Source: Algimonas ampicilliniresistens (GTDB lineage: Bacteria > Pseudomonadota > Alphaproteobacteria > Caulobacterales > Maricaulaceae). From it: a stretch of DNA of 64,000 nucleotides. A program made the position numbers and the translations under genes. The notes under the pieces are model-generated. The model did not search any database and had not been told where the DNA came from. It saw nothing but the letters and a program-made list of their open reading frames with translations. The DNA lies in contig NZ_BSNK01000002.1 of assembly GCF_030159955.1 (NCBI RefSeq), positions 372,001 through 436,000 of the forward strand, written 5' to 3'. The number at the start of each line of letters is the position of its first letter. Position 1 is the first letter of the stretch. Below are positions 34,300 through 43,084 of this stretch, piece after piece.

Positions 34300-34907
34300 G
34301 CGCGCAATTAGAACAAAACCGATTGATCCTTGCCTCCGGCTCCGCGATCCGGCGTGACATCATGATAGGGGCTGGACTAGATTTCGAGGTGATTGTTAAA
34401 CCTATCGATGAAGCCGCGATCAAAGACGCCATGTTAAGCGATGGCGCGCGCCCGCGTGAGGTCGCGGATGCATTGGCAGAAGCCAAAGCGTTGCGGGTTT
34501 CTCGTAATGAACTTGGTCTGGTGATTGGCGCGGACCAAGTCATGGTCATGGATGGCGCGCTGTTCGATAAGCCTGCGTCCATAGGGGCGGCGCGCGATCG
34601 GCTTATCGCGATGCGTGGTCAGAGGCATGAATTAGTTGGATCTGTGGTGGTCGCCAAAGACGGTGCGCCGGTTTGGCGCTATGTGTCGGAGACAAAGCTT
34701 TGGATGCGTGATTTCTCGGATGAATTTTTGGAAGACTATCTGGTTCGCGAAGGCGATCTCGTGACGAAGAGCGTCGGCGCTTACCGCTTTGAAGGCCCAG
34801 GCGCGCAACTCTTTTCTCGGGTTGAGGGAGACTTCTTCTCGATCCTTGGGTTGAGCCTACTACCCTTGCTACAATATCTGCGGGATTGCGGAGCAATTGC
34901 CGCGTGA
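34296..34907 (+). CDS. maf: Maf-family nucleotide pyrophosphatase
   Basis: 203 residues. The Maf start LILASGSAIRRDIMIGAGLDFEV, the catalytic-region VIGADQVMVMDG and KSVGAYRFEGPGAQLF are clear. Maf proteins hydrolyse non-canonical nucleoside triphosphates and can inhibit septation. It overlaps ppsR by ATGA and aroE by GTGA, so the three are translationally coupled. Confidence 0.93.
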   Translation: MSAQLEQNRLILASGSAIRRDIMIGAGLDFEVIVKPIDEAAIKDAMLSDGARPREVADALAEAKALRVSRNELGLVIGADQVMVMDGALFDKPASIGAARDRLIAMRGQRHELVGSVVVAKDGAPVWRYVSETKLWMRDFSDEFLEDYLVREGDLVTKSVGAYRFEGPGAQLFSRVEGDFFSILGLSLLPLLQYLRDCGAIAA

Positions 34908-35770
34908 CGTCTGCAGCTGGAAAACCGCCCATTCCGAAACTTGCCGGTGTTTGCGGTTGGCCAATCCATCATTCGCTGTCGCCGATTTTGCATTCGCATT
35001 GGTTGCGTGAGGTTGGCGTTCGCGGCGCTTATGTGCCTTTTATGGTCAAACCGTGGGAGGCGCGGACGGCATTTGAAACGCTGAAAAAAACCACCATTGC
35101 CGGGCTGAATGTGACCTTGCCGTTGAAGATGGAAGCATTCCTTGCCGCCGATGAGCGGACCGAGGATGCGCAACGAATTGGGGCCGCGAATTGTTTGTAT
35201 GTTCGTCGCGGTAAGTTGATTGCGCATAATACCGATCTGCAAGGATTTTCAGATCCGCTGCGGGCGCGTCGATCGGTCGATGACTTAGCGGCGATGAGTG
35301 CGTTGGTTATTGGGGCTGGGGGTGCGGCCAAGGCGGTTGTCGGTGCGCTTTTAAGCCTAGGTGTGCCTGAAATCATGATGGTCAATCGCACGGATTCGAA
35401 GGCGGAAGACCTTGTTGCTCAAGCTGGACTGCCGTCTTTCTATGCCCTGCCCTGGTCCAGTCGACAGATTGCTGTCCAGCGTGCGGACTTGATTATCAAT
35501 GCGAGTTCGGCGGGCATGGCGGGCTATCCTGCGCTTGACATCAATCTGGCTAAAGCTCCAAAAACCGCGCTCATCTATGATCTGGTTTATACGCCTGAAG
35601 TGACGCCTTTATTAGGTGATGCAAAGGCCAATGGGCTTGAGACAATTGGCGGGCTCGACATGCTGATCGGACAGGCGCGGCCATCGTTTCAACTTTTCTT
35701 CGGGGTTTCGGCACCTGATAGCGATCCAAGCGATGTTTTGCGTTCGGCATTGGCCTCTGGTCGTCGCTGA
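34904..35770 (+). CDS. aroE: Shikimate dehydrogenase
   Basis: 288 residues from GTG 34904, inside the maf stop (GTGA). Substrate-site motif GWPIHHSLSPILHSHWL, catalytic lysine in NVTLPLKMEAF, NTDLQGF, and the NADP-binding VIGAGGAAKAVVGAL. Reduces 3-dehydroshikimate in aromatic amino acid synthesis. It overlaps coaE by 1 bp (TGATG). An in-frame ATG at 34886 would overlap maf more extensively and is less likely. Confidence 0.95.
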   Translation: MTSAAGKPPIPKLAGVCGWPIHHSLSPILHSHWLREVGVRGAYVPFMVKPWEARTAFETLKKTTIAGLNVTLPLKMEAFLAADERTEDAQRIGAANCLYVRRGKLIAHNTDLQGFSDPLRARRSVDDLAAMSALVIGAGGAAKAVVGALLSLGVPEIMMVNRTDSKAEDLVAQAGLPSFYALPWSSRQIAVQRADLIINASSAGMAGYPALDINLAKAPKTALIYDLVYTPEVTPLLGDAKANGLETIGGLDMLIGQARPSFQLFFGVSAPDSDPSDVLRSALASGRR

Positions 35771-36363
35771 TGAAGATTATCGGGCTAACCGGGTCTATTG
35801 GCATGGGCAAGTCGACGACGGCGGGCATGTTCGACGCGCTCGGTGTGCCTGTTTTTGATGCCGACGCCGCCGTTCACACGCTTTATGCGCCGGGTGGGCG
35901 GGCTGTGCCGCTGATCCGCGCGGTTTTTCCGGACGCGATTGGTTCTGACGGTGGCGTGGACCGCCAGATTCTAGGCCAGCATATGCGCTCTGATCCACTC
36001 AATCTGGATGTTCTAACCAGCTTCATTCATCCTTGGGTCGGCGAAATGCGCGCTGACTTTCTAGAACAGGCTGAAGCGACTGGGGCGAAGGCTGTTTTAT
36101 TCGATATTCCGCTTCTATTTGAAACGGGCGGGAATTCTCAGGTCGATGCGACGATTGTTGTGACAGCGCCCGCTTCAGTCCAACGTGAGCGCGTTTTATC
36201 ACGACCGGGGATGACGGAAGCCTTGTTTAAAAACCTACTTGCGCGACAGATGCCCGATCGTGAAAAGCGTGCCCTGGCGGATTATGTGATTTCGACGGGG
36301 GATGGTTTGGACTCAGCGAAAGCCGATGTTGAGCGCGTTCTGGCCGAGATCCTCGCAGACTAG
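35770..36363 (+). CDS. coaE: Dephospho-CoA kinase
   Basis: 197 residues. P-loop IGLTGSIGMGKSTTAGMF at the N-terminus, DADAAVHTLY and a lid-region DIPLLFETGG with downstream RERVLSRPGMTE. Catalyses the last step of coenzyme A synthesis. ATG shares one base with the aroE stop. Followed 63 nt later by dnaQ. Confidence 0.95.
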   Translation: MKIIGLTGSIGMGKSTTAGMFDALGVPVFDADAAVHTLYAPGGRAVPLIRAVFPDAIGSDGGVDRQILGQHMRSDPLNLDVLTSFIHPWVGEMRADFLEQAEATGAKAVLFDIPLLFETGGNSQVDATIVVTAPASVQRERVLSRPGMTEALFKNLLARQMPDREKRALADYVISTGDGLDSAKADVERVLAEILAD

Positions 36364-36426
36364 CTCGTCCACAAATGAGCCCGTCGCTGCGGTAGAATTT
36401 CCACACGGTTCCACTAGGGTGACGTT

Positions 36427-37140
36427 ATGGCGGGATTACGCGAAATCGTCTTCGACACTGAGACGACTGGCTTTGATAGCCAGGGTGCTGACCGGATCAC
36501 GGAACTCGGTTGTATCGAGCTGATCGATTGGTTGCCGACGGGCGAACAATTCCACGCCTATATCGACCCCGAACGCGATGTGCCCGATAAAGTCGTGCAG
36601 ATTACGGGTCTGACCACGGCATTTTTGCGCGGGAAACCGAAATTTGGTGAACGCGCGGACGACTTTTTGGAGTTCATCGGCGATTCGCCCTTGGTCGCGC
36701 ATAACGCCAAGTTCGATATGGGCTTTATCAATGCGGAACTACGGCGTGTCCGGAAGGACGAAATTCCAGAACACCGCTTTATTGATACGTTGGCGATGGC
36801 CAATAAGAAGTATCCTGGGAGCCCCGCCTCGCTCGACGCGCTGTGTAAGCGTTTCGATATCAGCCTGTCAGACCGGGACAAACACGGCGCCATCATTGAC
36901 TCGGAGCTTTTAGCGCGGGTCTATCTTGAATTACGCGGCGGGCGGGAACGGTCATTGGGATTGGAGCCGAACGCCGAGCAGGTTGAGCGTGTGGCCCCGC
37001 AATCGGCGCATGGTCGTCCATCACCCCTGCCCTCTTTATTGAGTGCGGCCGAAAAGTCCGCTCATGAGGCATTTATGGCTGAGTCTGGTGGGTCTGAGCT
37101 TTGGGACCGCGTTTTGCGCCGAATGGACGGTCGTCGCTAA
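36427..37140 (+). CDS. dnaQ: DNA polymerase III epsilon (proofreading) subunit
   Basis: 237 residues. Exo I VFDTETTGFD, Exo II LVAHNAKFDMGFIN and Exo III KHGAIIDSELLARVYLEL supply the acidic metal ligands and the catalytic histidine of DEDDh exonucleases. A C-terminal tail (about residues 180-237) fits the polymerase alpha-binding region. AGGGTGA precedes the ATG. It is the last of the ppsR-dnaQ block and is 13 bp from the convergent parB gene. Confidence 0.95.
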   Translation: MAGLREIVFDTETTGFDSQGADRITELGCIELIDWLPTGEQFHAYIDPERDVPDKVVQITGLTTAFLRGKPKFGERADDFLEFIGDSPLVAHNAKFDMGFINAELRRVRKDEIPEHRFIDTLAMANKKYPGSPASLDALCKRFDISLSDRDKHGAIIDSELLARVYLELRGGRERSLGLEPNAEQVERVAPQSAHGRPSPLPSLLSAAEKSAHEAFMAESGGSELWDRVLRRMDGRR

Positions 37141-37153
37141 GCGGTTTTCGGTC

Positions 37154-38140
37154 TTAGGAGCCCATTAGGCCGAGCTTCCCTAAAAGCGCTTCCATATCAT
37201 CTAAGTCTTTGTATTTTAATCTTATTTCACCACCTCGAGAGCCGTGCCGAATGTCTGCCGCATAGCCGGTCATGTCGCGGATCCGTTGTTCTAGCGCTTT
37301 GATGTCAGAGGACTTCTCTGCCTTTGCTTTGGGCGGGCGCAAGGCTGTCTTATCCTCTTTGACCCATGTTTCGGCCTCGCGAACGCTCCAATCATTTTTG
37401 ACGATCGCTTCGGCCAACGCATCCGGATCGGCGGCGGCCAAGAGCGCCCGCGCATGACCCGCCGTGATGCGTCCTTCAAGCAATAGCCCTCTCGCGCGCT
37501 CGGTTAGACCCGTGAGACGTACCGTATTGGCGACGTGAACCCGGCTTTTGCCGATGCTGGTCGCAATATCCGCTTGGGTTCGGCCAAATTCAGTGATGAG
37601 TCGCTCATAGGCCATGGCCTCTTCAAGCGGGTTAAGGTCGGCGCGTTGAACATTTTCGATCACGCCAATTTCGAGCACATCCCGGTCTGACAGATTGCGG
37701 ACCATGATCGGGATTGAGGTCAGCCCTGCTTTGAGCGCGGCCTGCCAACGCCGTTCGCCCGCGACGATCTGATAGACAAGCGGGCTATTCGGGACGGAGG
37801 ATTCCGGAATCGTACGAACTAGGATCGGTTGCAGAACACCTTTTTGCTGAATCGAAGCCACCAGATCGTCGAGCTTGTCGCGATCGAACACTTTGCGAGG
37901 CTGATTGACGTTCCGACGCAGCCGGGAAATGGCGACATTAAGCACATTGGGCTGTTGCTTCGGCGCGCTGGCGGGGCGTGGATCATCAACCAGATCAGCG
38001 ATCTGTTCCGCCGTGGCTGACTTCGTCTCGATTTCGGTCACATCATCTTCGCTTGGCGTGATGTCGGGCTCAGACAGGCCAGCATCGCTCATCAAGGCGG
38101 ATAATCCACGGCCAAGGCCAGTTTTACGTCCTGCGCTCAT
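37154..38140 (-). CDS. parB: Chromosome partitioning protein ParB
   Basis: 328 residues. N-terminal TGLGRGLSALMSD (ParA-contact region), conserved RKVFDRDKLDDLVASIQQKGVLQPILVR, the CTP-binding GERRWQAALKAG box, helix-turn-helix TQADIATSIGKSRVHVANTVRL, and a C-terminal dimerisation segment. It is a CTPase sliding clamp loaded at parS; five perfect parS sites lie within 3.2 kb upstream. It follows parA by 21 bp in the same operon. Confidence 0.97.
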   Translation of the reverse strand: MSAGRKTGLGRGLSALMSDAGLSEPDITPSEDDVTEIETKSATAEQIADLVDDPRPASAPKQQPNVLNVAISRLRRNVNQPRKVFDRDKLDDLVASIQQKGVLQPILVRTIPESSVPNSPLVYQIVAGERRWQAALKAGLTSIPIMVRNLSDRDVLEIGVIENVQRADLNPLEEAMAYERLITEFGRTQADIATSIGKSRVHVANTVRLTGLTERARGLLLEGRITAGHARALLAAADPDALAEAIVKNDWSVREAETWVKEDKTALRPPKAKAEKSSDIKALEQRIRDMTGYAADIRHGSRGGEIRLKYKDLDDMEALLGKLGLMGS

Positions 38141-38161
38141 GATTAAGTCCTTGTATTTTAA

Positions 38162-38944
38162 CTATTTTTTACGTTCAGCGTGCTTGCGAAGGATTTCCCG
38201 CGCCAGCCGCCGATAGGCTTTCGAGCCTTGGCTAGACGGGTCATAAGTCGTGACGGGTTCAGCGAAACTGGGCGCTTCGGCGATCCGAACATTGCGCGGG
38301 ATCACTGTGTCGAACACAGCGCGGCCCAAATGGCTGCGAACATCGTCGGCAACCTGGGCCGAAAGACGGTTTCGCTTGTCATACATGGTTAGCACCACCC
38401 CATCGATGGCAAGCTTTGGGTTGATCCCGGCTTTTGCCATTTCGACGGTCTTCAGCAGTTGCGACAGGCCCTCAAGCGCAAAGAACTCGCATTGCAACGG
38501 AACGATGATCGACCGTGCAACCGCAAGGGCGTTCAAGGTGAGCAAGTTCAAAGCGGGTGGGCAATCAATCAGAACATAATCGAAGCCCCCGTTCGCGGCC
38601 TCAATCGCTTGTGTGAGAACACGGGTTCGCCCTTCCGTATGCCCGATTTCCATTTCAGCGGCGGCTAGGTCGGAATGGCTTGGTAAAATATAGAGACCGC
38701 GAACGCGCGTTGGCCGGACAGCGTCGTCGAACGGCAAATTCTCAGTCATGACGTGATAGGTGGATCGTGATCGATCATCGCGCGGAACACCCAGACCGGT
38801 CGACGCATTGCCTTGCGGATCCATGTCGATCAGCAAAACGCGCTGTTCATGTTCGGCGAGCGCCGCGGCGAGGTTGATCGCCGTGGTCGTTTTACCGACC
38901 CCGCCTTTCTGATTGACGATGGCCATGATGCGTTTGGGTGTCAC
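38162..38944 (-). CDS. parA: Chromosome partitioning ATPase ParA
   Basis: 260 residues from GTG 38944, preceded by AGGA about 9 nt away; the longer open frame to 39088 starts inside a parS site and is not family-like. Deviant Walker A KGGVGKTTT, DMDPQGNASTG and the Walker B region YVLIDCPPALNLLT identify a MinD/ParA-type ATPase. It drives separation of ParB-parS complexes. The upstream 248-bp gap to rsmG holds three parS sites. Confidence 0.97.
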   Translation of the reverse strand: MTPKRIMAIVNQKGGVGKTTTAINLAAALAEHEQRVLLIDMDPQGNASTGLGVPRDDRSRSTYHVMTENLPFDDAVRPTRVRGLYILPSHSDLAAAEMEIGHTEGRTRVLTQAIEAANGGFDYVLIDCPPALNLLTLNALAVARSIIVPLQCEFFALEGLSQLLKTVEMAKAGINPKLAIDGVVLTMYDKRNRLSAQVADDVRSHLGRAVFDTVIPRNVRIAEAPSFAEPVTTYDPSSQGSKAYRRLAREILRKHAERKK

Positions 38945-39071
38945 AGCAACTATCCTACACTCTCGCCAGTCGGCGGGGATCAAAAAGCGGGAATCCCGCT
39001 TGGCTGCAGGCTCAATGCGACGAGAGCGGGCAAATGTCCACGGACCGGACCGTGTTTGTCTGCGCGTAAAG

Positions 39072-39087
39072 TGTTTCACGTGAAACA
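39072..39087. other. parS: parS site 1 (intergenic)
   Basis: Perfect TGTTTCACGTGAAACA; the palindrome extends to 24 bp (39068-39091). Lies between parA and rsmG. Confidence 0.96.
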
Positions 39088-39142
39088 CTTTCTATCTTTT
39101 TTAGGACAAAGGGGCCGTTTGAGTGGGATTCAGAAGGTGAAT

Positions 39143-39158
39143 TGTTTCACGTGAAACA
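39143..39158. other. parS: parS site 2 (intergenic)
   Basis: Perfect TGTTTCACGTGAAACA in an extended 20-bp palindrome (39141-39160), between parA and rsmG. Confidence 0.96.
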
Positions 39159-39175
39159 ATCAGGCCGTCATAAAA

Positions 39176-39191
39176 TGTTTCACGTGAAACA
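39176..39191. other. parS: parS site 3 (at the rsmG 3' end)
   Basis: Perfect TGTTTCACGTGAAACA, ending 1 bp before the rsmG stop codon. Confidence 0.96.
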
Positions 39192-39192
39192 C

Positions 39193-39813
39193 TTATGCTG
39201 GTGCAAGGCCGCCGATCTGCAGGACGCATCCGCCATCATTAGACAGGCTGGCTGTGCGTTGGCTTGTAAAGGTCCAGTCTTTTGACACTTCGTTGAGTTC
39301 GTCATCGACGGCTTCGCCTTTCAACAAGACAAGTTGACCACCCTCTCTCAAATGTTGCCAAGCGAGCGGAAACAGACGGTGTAGTGGCGCAAAGGCGCGG
39401 GCCGTCACAATATCAGCTTTCAGCGTCGGCAGTGATTCGATGCGTGCAGAGTGAACCACCGTTCTGAGCGATGTTTCACGTGAAACACTCTTGAGAAAAC
39501 TTGCCTTCTTCCCGGCGGATTCAATCAAATGCACGGTTTGGTCGAGATCGGCGTGTTTCGCTTGGATAGCGACGGCAAGTCCAGGAAATCCGGCGCCAGA
39601 TCCAAAATCCACAATCGTTTGGGCTTCTTTCGGGATCATCGGCACTATCTGGGCGGAATCCAATGCGTGTCGTTCCCAGAACTCTGGAAGCGAGTTGGGT
39701 GCGACAAGGTTGATGCGCGCATTCCATTTGCGCAGCAGGGTTTCCCACTTTTGGTAGTCGGCCAAGCTCCCCGGATGAATCGGAGCGCGCTCGGCAAATT
39801 GCTCAGCATTCAT
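39193..39813 (-). CDS. rsmG: 16S rRNA (guanine-N7) methyltransferase RsmG
   Basis: 206 residues. SAM-binding IVDFGSGAGFPGLAVAI and RAFAPLHRLFPLAWQHLREGG, the usual GidB/RsmG core, are clear; it methylates G527 of 16S rRNA. The gene contains a parS site encoding SVSRETS (39472-39487). It follows mnmG by 4 bp and precedes parA in the same operon. Confidence 0.96.
   Translation of the reverse strand: MNAEQFAERAPIHPGSLADYQKWETLLRKWNARINLVAPNSLPEFWERHALDSAQIVPMIPKEAQTIVDFGSGAGFPGLAVAIQAKHADLDQTVHLIESAGKKASFLKSVSRETSLRTVVHSARIESLPTLKADIVTARAFAPLHRLFPLAWQHLREGGQLVLLKGEAVDDELNEVSKDWTFTSQRTASLSNDGGCVLQIGGLAPA
39472..39487. other. parS: parS site 4 (inside rsmG)
   Basis: Perfect TGTTTCACGTGAAACA within rsmG; the protein there reads SVSRETS, so the site is embedded in the reading frame. 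Confidence 0.95.
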
Positions 39814-39817
39814 AATG

Positions 39818-41683
39818 TTAGGCAGCCTGTCGTTTTCGCATATAGGCGAGCACAGCCATCAGGGCGCCCGGCGTCACGCCTTCGAGTCGGGACGCTTGAC
39901 CCAATGTATCCGGCCGCGCGGCTTGCAGTTTTTCCCGTACCTCATTCGAGAGACCGCCAATCTTGGAGAAATCGAGATCATCCGGGATTCGCAGGCCTTC
40001 ATCGCGGCGGAAGGCGTCAATGTCAGCCTGTTGCCGCTCCAAATACCCAGCATAGATAGCGTGGATTTCGGCAAACTCTTGCGCGCGTGGGGAAAGATCT
40101 GACAGCTCCGGAAAGACTGGCAAGAGGTCGGCCATCGAAATGTTTGGATAGGCTAGTAGGTCTTTCACGCTGCGCGGTTGGCCATCCTGATTGATCGACA
40201 GACCCGCCGTTTGCAGCTGATAGGGGGTTTGCGAGAGCGTTGAGATCAGCGTTTTTGTGCGTTCGAACTCAGATTGTTTCACGTGAAACATTTTTTCGCG
40301 CTCATTTGTGACCATGCCGAGATCAACTGCTAGCGGGGTGAGGCGCATATCCGCATTATCCGCCCGCAAATGTAGGCGGTATTCCGCGCGGCTGGTAAAC
40401 ATGCGGTAGGGCTCGGTCACGCCTTTAGTGATCAGATCGTCAATCATCACGCCGATATAGGCTTGGCTTCGATCCAGAATGAGTGGCTCACGCGCTTGCG
40501 CGGCGAGCGCGGCATTCGCGCCGGCAATCAGACCCTGAGCCGCCGCTTCTTCATAACCGGTTGTACCGTTGATCTGTCCGGCCAGGTAAAGTCCTGGCAG
40601 AGACTTAGTCTCCAGTGTTGGGCGAAGCTCGCGCGGATCGACATAATCATACTCAATCGCATAGCCATAACGCTGGACCTCAACTTGCTCGAGACCCGGA
40701 ATCGTCCGCAGGAAAGCGTCCTGCACATCGTCGGGCAGGGATGAGCTAATGCCGTTGGGATAGATTGTATCGCCATCCGGATTGCCAGGCAGGCCTTCGG
40801 GTTCGAGGAAAATCTGGTGGCGATCGCGATCAGCGAATCGAACCACTTTGTCTTCGATAGAGGGGCAATAGCGAGGGCCGCGACCGGCGATTGACCCTCC
40901 GTAAACTGCTGATTTATTTATATTTTTTGATATCACGGCGTGTGTGCGCTCATTGGTATGCGTAATCGCGCAAGCGATCTGCGGAACCGTGATTTTATCT
41001 GTGAGAAATGAGAATGGGACGGGCTCATCATCTGCCTCTTGCATTTCGAGCTCGCTCCAATCGATGGAGGATTTCCTCAGCCGTGCAGGTGTCCCGGTCT
41101 TAAGACGACCCATCCGCAGGCCCATACCGTAGAGTCGCTCCGACAAACCAATCGCGGGAGCTTCACCCCACCGCCCGGCAGGTGTTCGCTGATCGCCGAC
41201 ATGGATGACGCCTTTCAGGAACGTTCCTGTGGTCAGCACGACTCGCGTCGTCAGAAATTCGCGCCCATCTTCGGTACTGACACCGATAAGCTTTCCATTC
41301 TCAACCATAAGATCGTGGGCGGCCCCTTCTTCGATGGTCAAATTATCTTGCCCGGCCATCTCGGCTTGCATCGCATTACGGTAGAGCCAGCGGTCGCTCT
41401 GTGTCCTCGGTCCACGCACGGCCGGGCCTTTGGACCGGTTGAGCAGGCGAAACTGAATGCCAGACTTATCCGCAACACGCCCCATTACGCCGCCCAACGC
41501 ATCGACCTCCCGCACCAGATGGCCTTTGCCCAAACCGCCAATCGCCGGGTTGCAGCTCATCTCGCCTATTGTGTCGGCGCGGTGCGTTAGCAGCAGCGTA
41601 TTCGCGCCCAAACGTGCAGACGCGCTGGCTGCATCGCAGCCCGCATGACCGCCGCCAATTATGATAACATCATAGGACTTCAT
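39818..41683 (-). CDS. mnmG: tRNA uridine 5-carboxymethylaminomethyl modification enzyme MnmG
   Basis: 621 residues from ATG 41683, matching the family start [16 protein letters not shown] with the FAD-binding loop; a GTG at 41713 would add 10 residues. Other motifs: [37 protein letters not shown], and [18 protein letters not shown]. With MnmE it modifies the wobble uridine of several tRNAs. It contains a parS site (protein MFHVKQ). CTATAT ends 7 nt before the ATG without a clear ribosome site. Confidence 0.97.
   Translation of the reverse strand: MKSYDVIIIGGGHAGCDAASASARLGANTLLLTHRADTIGEMSCNPAIGGLGKGHLVREVDALGGVMGRVADKSGIQFRLLNRSKGPAVRGPRTQSDRWLYRNAMQAEMAGQDNLTIEEGAAHDLMVENGKLIGVSTEDGREFLTTRVVLTTGTFLKGVIHVGDQRTPAGRWGEAPAIGLSERLYGMGLRMGRLKTGTPARLRKSSIDWSELEMQEADDEPVPFSFLTDKITVPQIACAITHTNERTHAVISKNINKSAVYGGSIAGRGPRYCPSIEDKVVRFADRDRHQIFLEPEGLPGNPDGDTIYPNGISSSLPDDVQDAFLRTIPGLEQVEVQRYGYAIEYDYVDPRELRPTLETKSLPGLYLAGQINGTTGYEEAAAQGLIAGANAALAAQAREPLILDRSQAYIGVMIDDLITKGVTEPYRMFTSRAEYRLHLRADNADMRLTPLAVDLGMVTNEREKMFHVKQSEFERTKTLISTLSQTPYQLQTAGLSINQDGQPRSVKDLLAYPNISMADLLPVFPELSDLSPRAQEFAEIHAIYAGYLERQQADIDAFRRDEGLRIPDDLDFSKIGGLSNEVREKLQAARPDTLGQASRLEGVTPGALMAVLAYMRKRQAA
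40275..40290. other. parS: parS site 5 (inside mnmG)
   Basis: Perfect TGTTTCACGTGAAACA in mnmG, translated as MFHVKQ, a parS position known from other bacteria. Confidence 0.95.
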
Positions 41684-41690
41684 GCCCGCA

Positions 41691-41718
41691 ATATAGAGGA
41701 GGGGACGGCGCACGTCAC
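41691..41718 (-). promoter_or_regulatory. Promoter of mnmG, likely leaderless
   Basis: Minus strand: GTGACG (41718-41713), 16-nt spacer, CTATAT (41696-41691), 7 nt, ATG 41683. It would allow rsmG-parA-parB transcription separately from mnmE. Confidence 0.5.
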
Positions 41719-41746
41719 GGCCCGCGACTCAGCCGCTTTGTCGAGC

Positions 41747-43048
41747 TTATTTCCCGACGCAGAATTGGCTGAATATCCGATCGAAGACTTCTTCAATGTC
41801 GGCGCGTCCGGCGAGTTCATCAATGGCGCGGAGGGCGGCGCGAATATCTTCGCTAACCAACTCTGGCGCGATACCGAGATGGGTTTGTGCGGACTGAGTG
41901 GCGCTGAGCGCGCGCCGCGCGCAATCGGCATGGCGCGCCCGGGTCAGGCCCGCTGGCTCTCCGCCCGTGAAGCGATCGCGGATAACGGCCTCCAGTCGGG
42001 TTAATAGGCCATCAACGCCGTAACCCTCTAAAGCATTGATTTCATTTTCATTACTGGGAGTTTTGACGTTGAAAACAACAATATCTCCGTCCTCAATAGG
42101 TGCTTTAACCGTTTCCCCGCGTTGCAATAGGATGCGCAAATGCGCGTCTTCGGCGCGGGCTAGCGCGCGTCTGACGCCCTCCGCTTCAATCGCATCTATT
42201 GCGTCGCGCAGACCTGCCGTGTCGGACAGCGTCACAGGCATGCCCGCAATGATCATATGCGCTTCGACAATGTCGCGCGTTGTTCCGGCTTGCGGTGAGG
42301 TGATTGCGACGTCCCGCCCAACGAGTTGATTGAGCAGGGTCGATTTGCCAGCATTGGGCGCACCGATAATGGCGATATCAATCCCAGTCCGCACAGCGCG
42401 GCCGCGGTCGGCGCGTTTCAGGGCCGCTTCAATGTCAGCGGCAACCTGGTTCAAATACGGCCAAGCGGCATGGGATAAAGCGTCCGGGACGTCCGCTTCA
42501 TCGGCAAAGTCGATCTCACCTTCCACTTGCGCCAGCGCATCGAGCAGCCCTTCGCGCCAATTTTCGTAAGTCTCCCGCAAATGGCCGTCCATTTGCTGCA
42601 GCGCCTGACGCCTTTGTCCCGTCGTTTGCGCATCAATCAGATCCATCAGACCTTCGGCTTCGGTCAGGTCCATGCGACCATTTTCGACGGCGCGGCGCGT
42701 GAATTCCCCGGCTTGAGCCTGCCGTAACCCCAGCGCCAGCAAGGCTTCGGACAGCGCTTCGATCACGGCATGAGAGCCGTGGCATTGTAGCTCGACCACA
42801 TCTTCGCCCGTGAAACTGTTCGGTGCGGGAAAATAGAGCACGAGGGCTTCGTCAATCACCTCATTCTCGCGCGAGAGTTTTCGCAGAACGGCACGGCGCG
42901 CTGGAAGCGCTGCGCCGCCCGATAAGGTCAGCGCGATGGGCTCAGCGTCTGGCCCTGATAGCCGGATGACGGCGACTCCGGCCCGTCCCGGCGCGGTGGA
43001 GAGCGCAAAAATAGTCTGTGTTGCGGCATTGGAGGGAGTGACAGCCAT
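41747..43048 (-). CDS. mnmE: tRNA modification GTPase MnmE
   Basis: 433 residues from ATG 43048; upstream in-frame ATGs at 43060 and 43075 are less likely. N-terminal TIFALSTAPGRAGVAVIRLSG (folate-binding domain), G1 GAPNAGKSTLLNQLV, SPQAGTTRDIV, DTAGLRDA and the invariant C-terminal FCVGK with catalytic Cys. Works with MnmG. It heads the mnmE-mnmG-rsmG-parA-parB gene series and is divergent from the GDPD gene. Confidence 0.96.
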   Translation of the reverse strand: MAVTPSNAATQTIFALSTAPGRAGVAVIRLSGPDAEPIALTLSGGAALPARRAVLRKLSRENEVIDEALVLYFPAPNSFTGEDVVELQCHGSHAVIEALSEALLALGLRQAQAGEFTRRAVENGRMDLTEAEGLMDLIDAQTTGQRRQALQQMDGHLRETYENWREGLLDALAQVEGEIDFADEADVPDALSHAAWPYLNQVAADIEAALKRADRGRAVRTGIDIAIIGAPNAGKSTLLNQLVGRDVAITSPQAGTTRDIVEAHMIIAGMPVTLSDTAGLRDAIDAIEAEGVRRALARAEDAHLRILLQRGETVKAPIEDGDIVVFNVKTPSNENEINALEGYGVDGLLTRLEAVIRDRFTGGEPAGLTRARHADCARRALSATQSAQTHLGIAPELVSEDIRAALRAIDELAGRADIEEVFDRIFSQFCVGK

Positions 43049-43084
43049 GGTCGCGCCCATATAGGCCGCTCCCATGACCGCCAA
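43038..43084. promoter_or_regulatory. Overlapping divergent promoters for mnmE and the GDPD gene
   Basis: A central ATATAG (43059-43064) can act as -10 in both directions. Minus strand: TTGGCG (43084-43079) - 14 nt - CTATAT - 10 nt - ATG 43048. Plus strand: GTGACA (43038-43043) - 16 nt - TATAGG (43060-43065) - 8 nt - ATG 43074. Each -35 lies in the other gene's 5' region, so the promoters should compete. The GDPD start lacks a ribosome site; an AG-rich stretch lies downstream of the mnmE ATG only. Confidence 0.5.

Noticed and set aside
38945-39088. N-terminal extension of ParA
   Set aside because: It starts inside a parS palindrome and does not match ParA family starts; GTG 38944 has a ribosome site.
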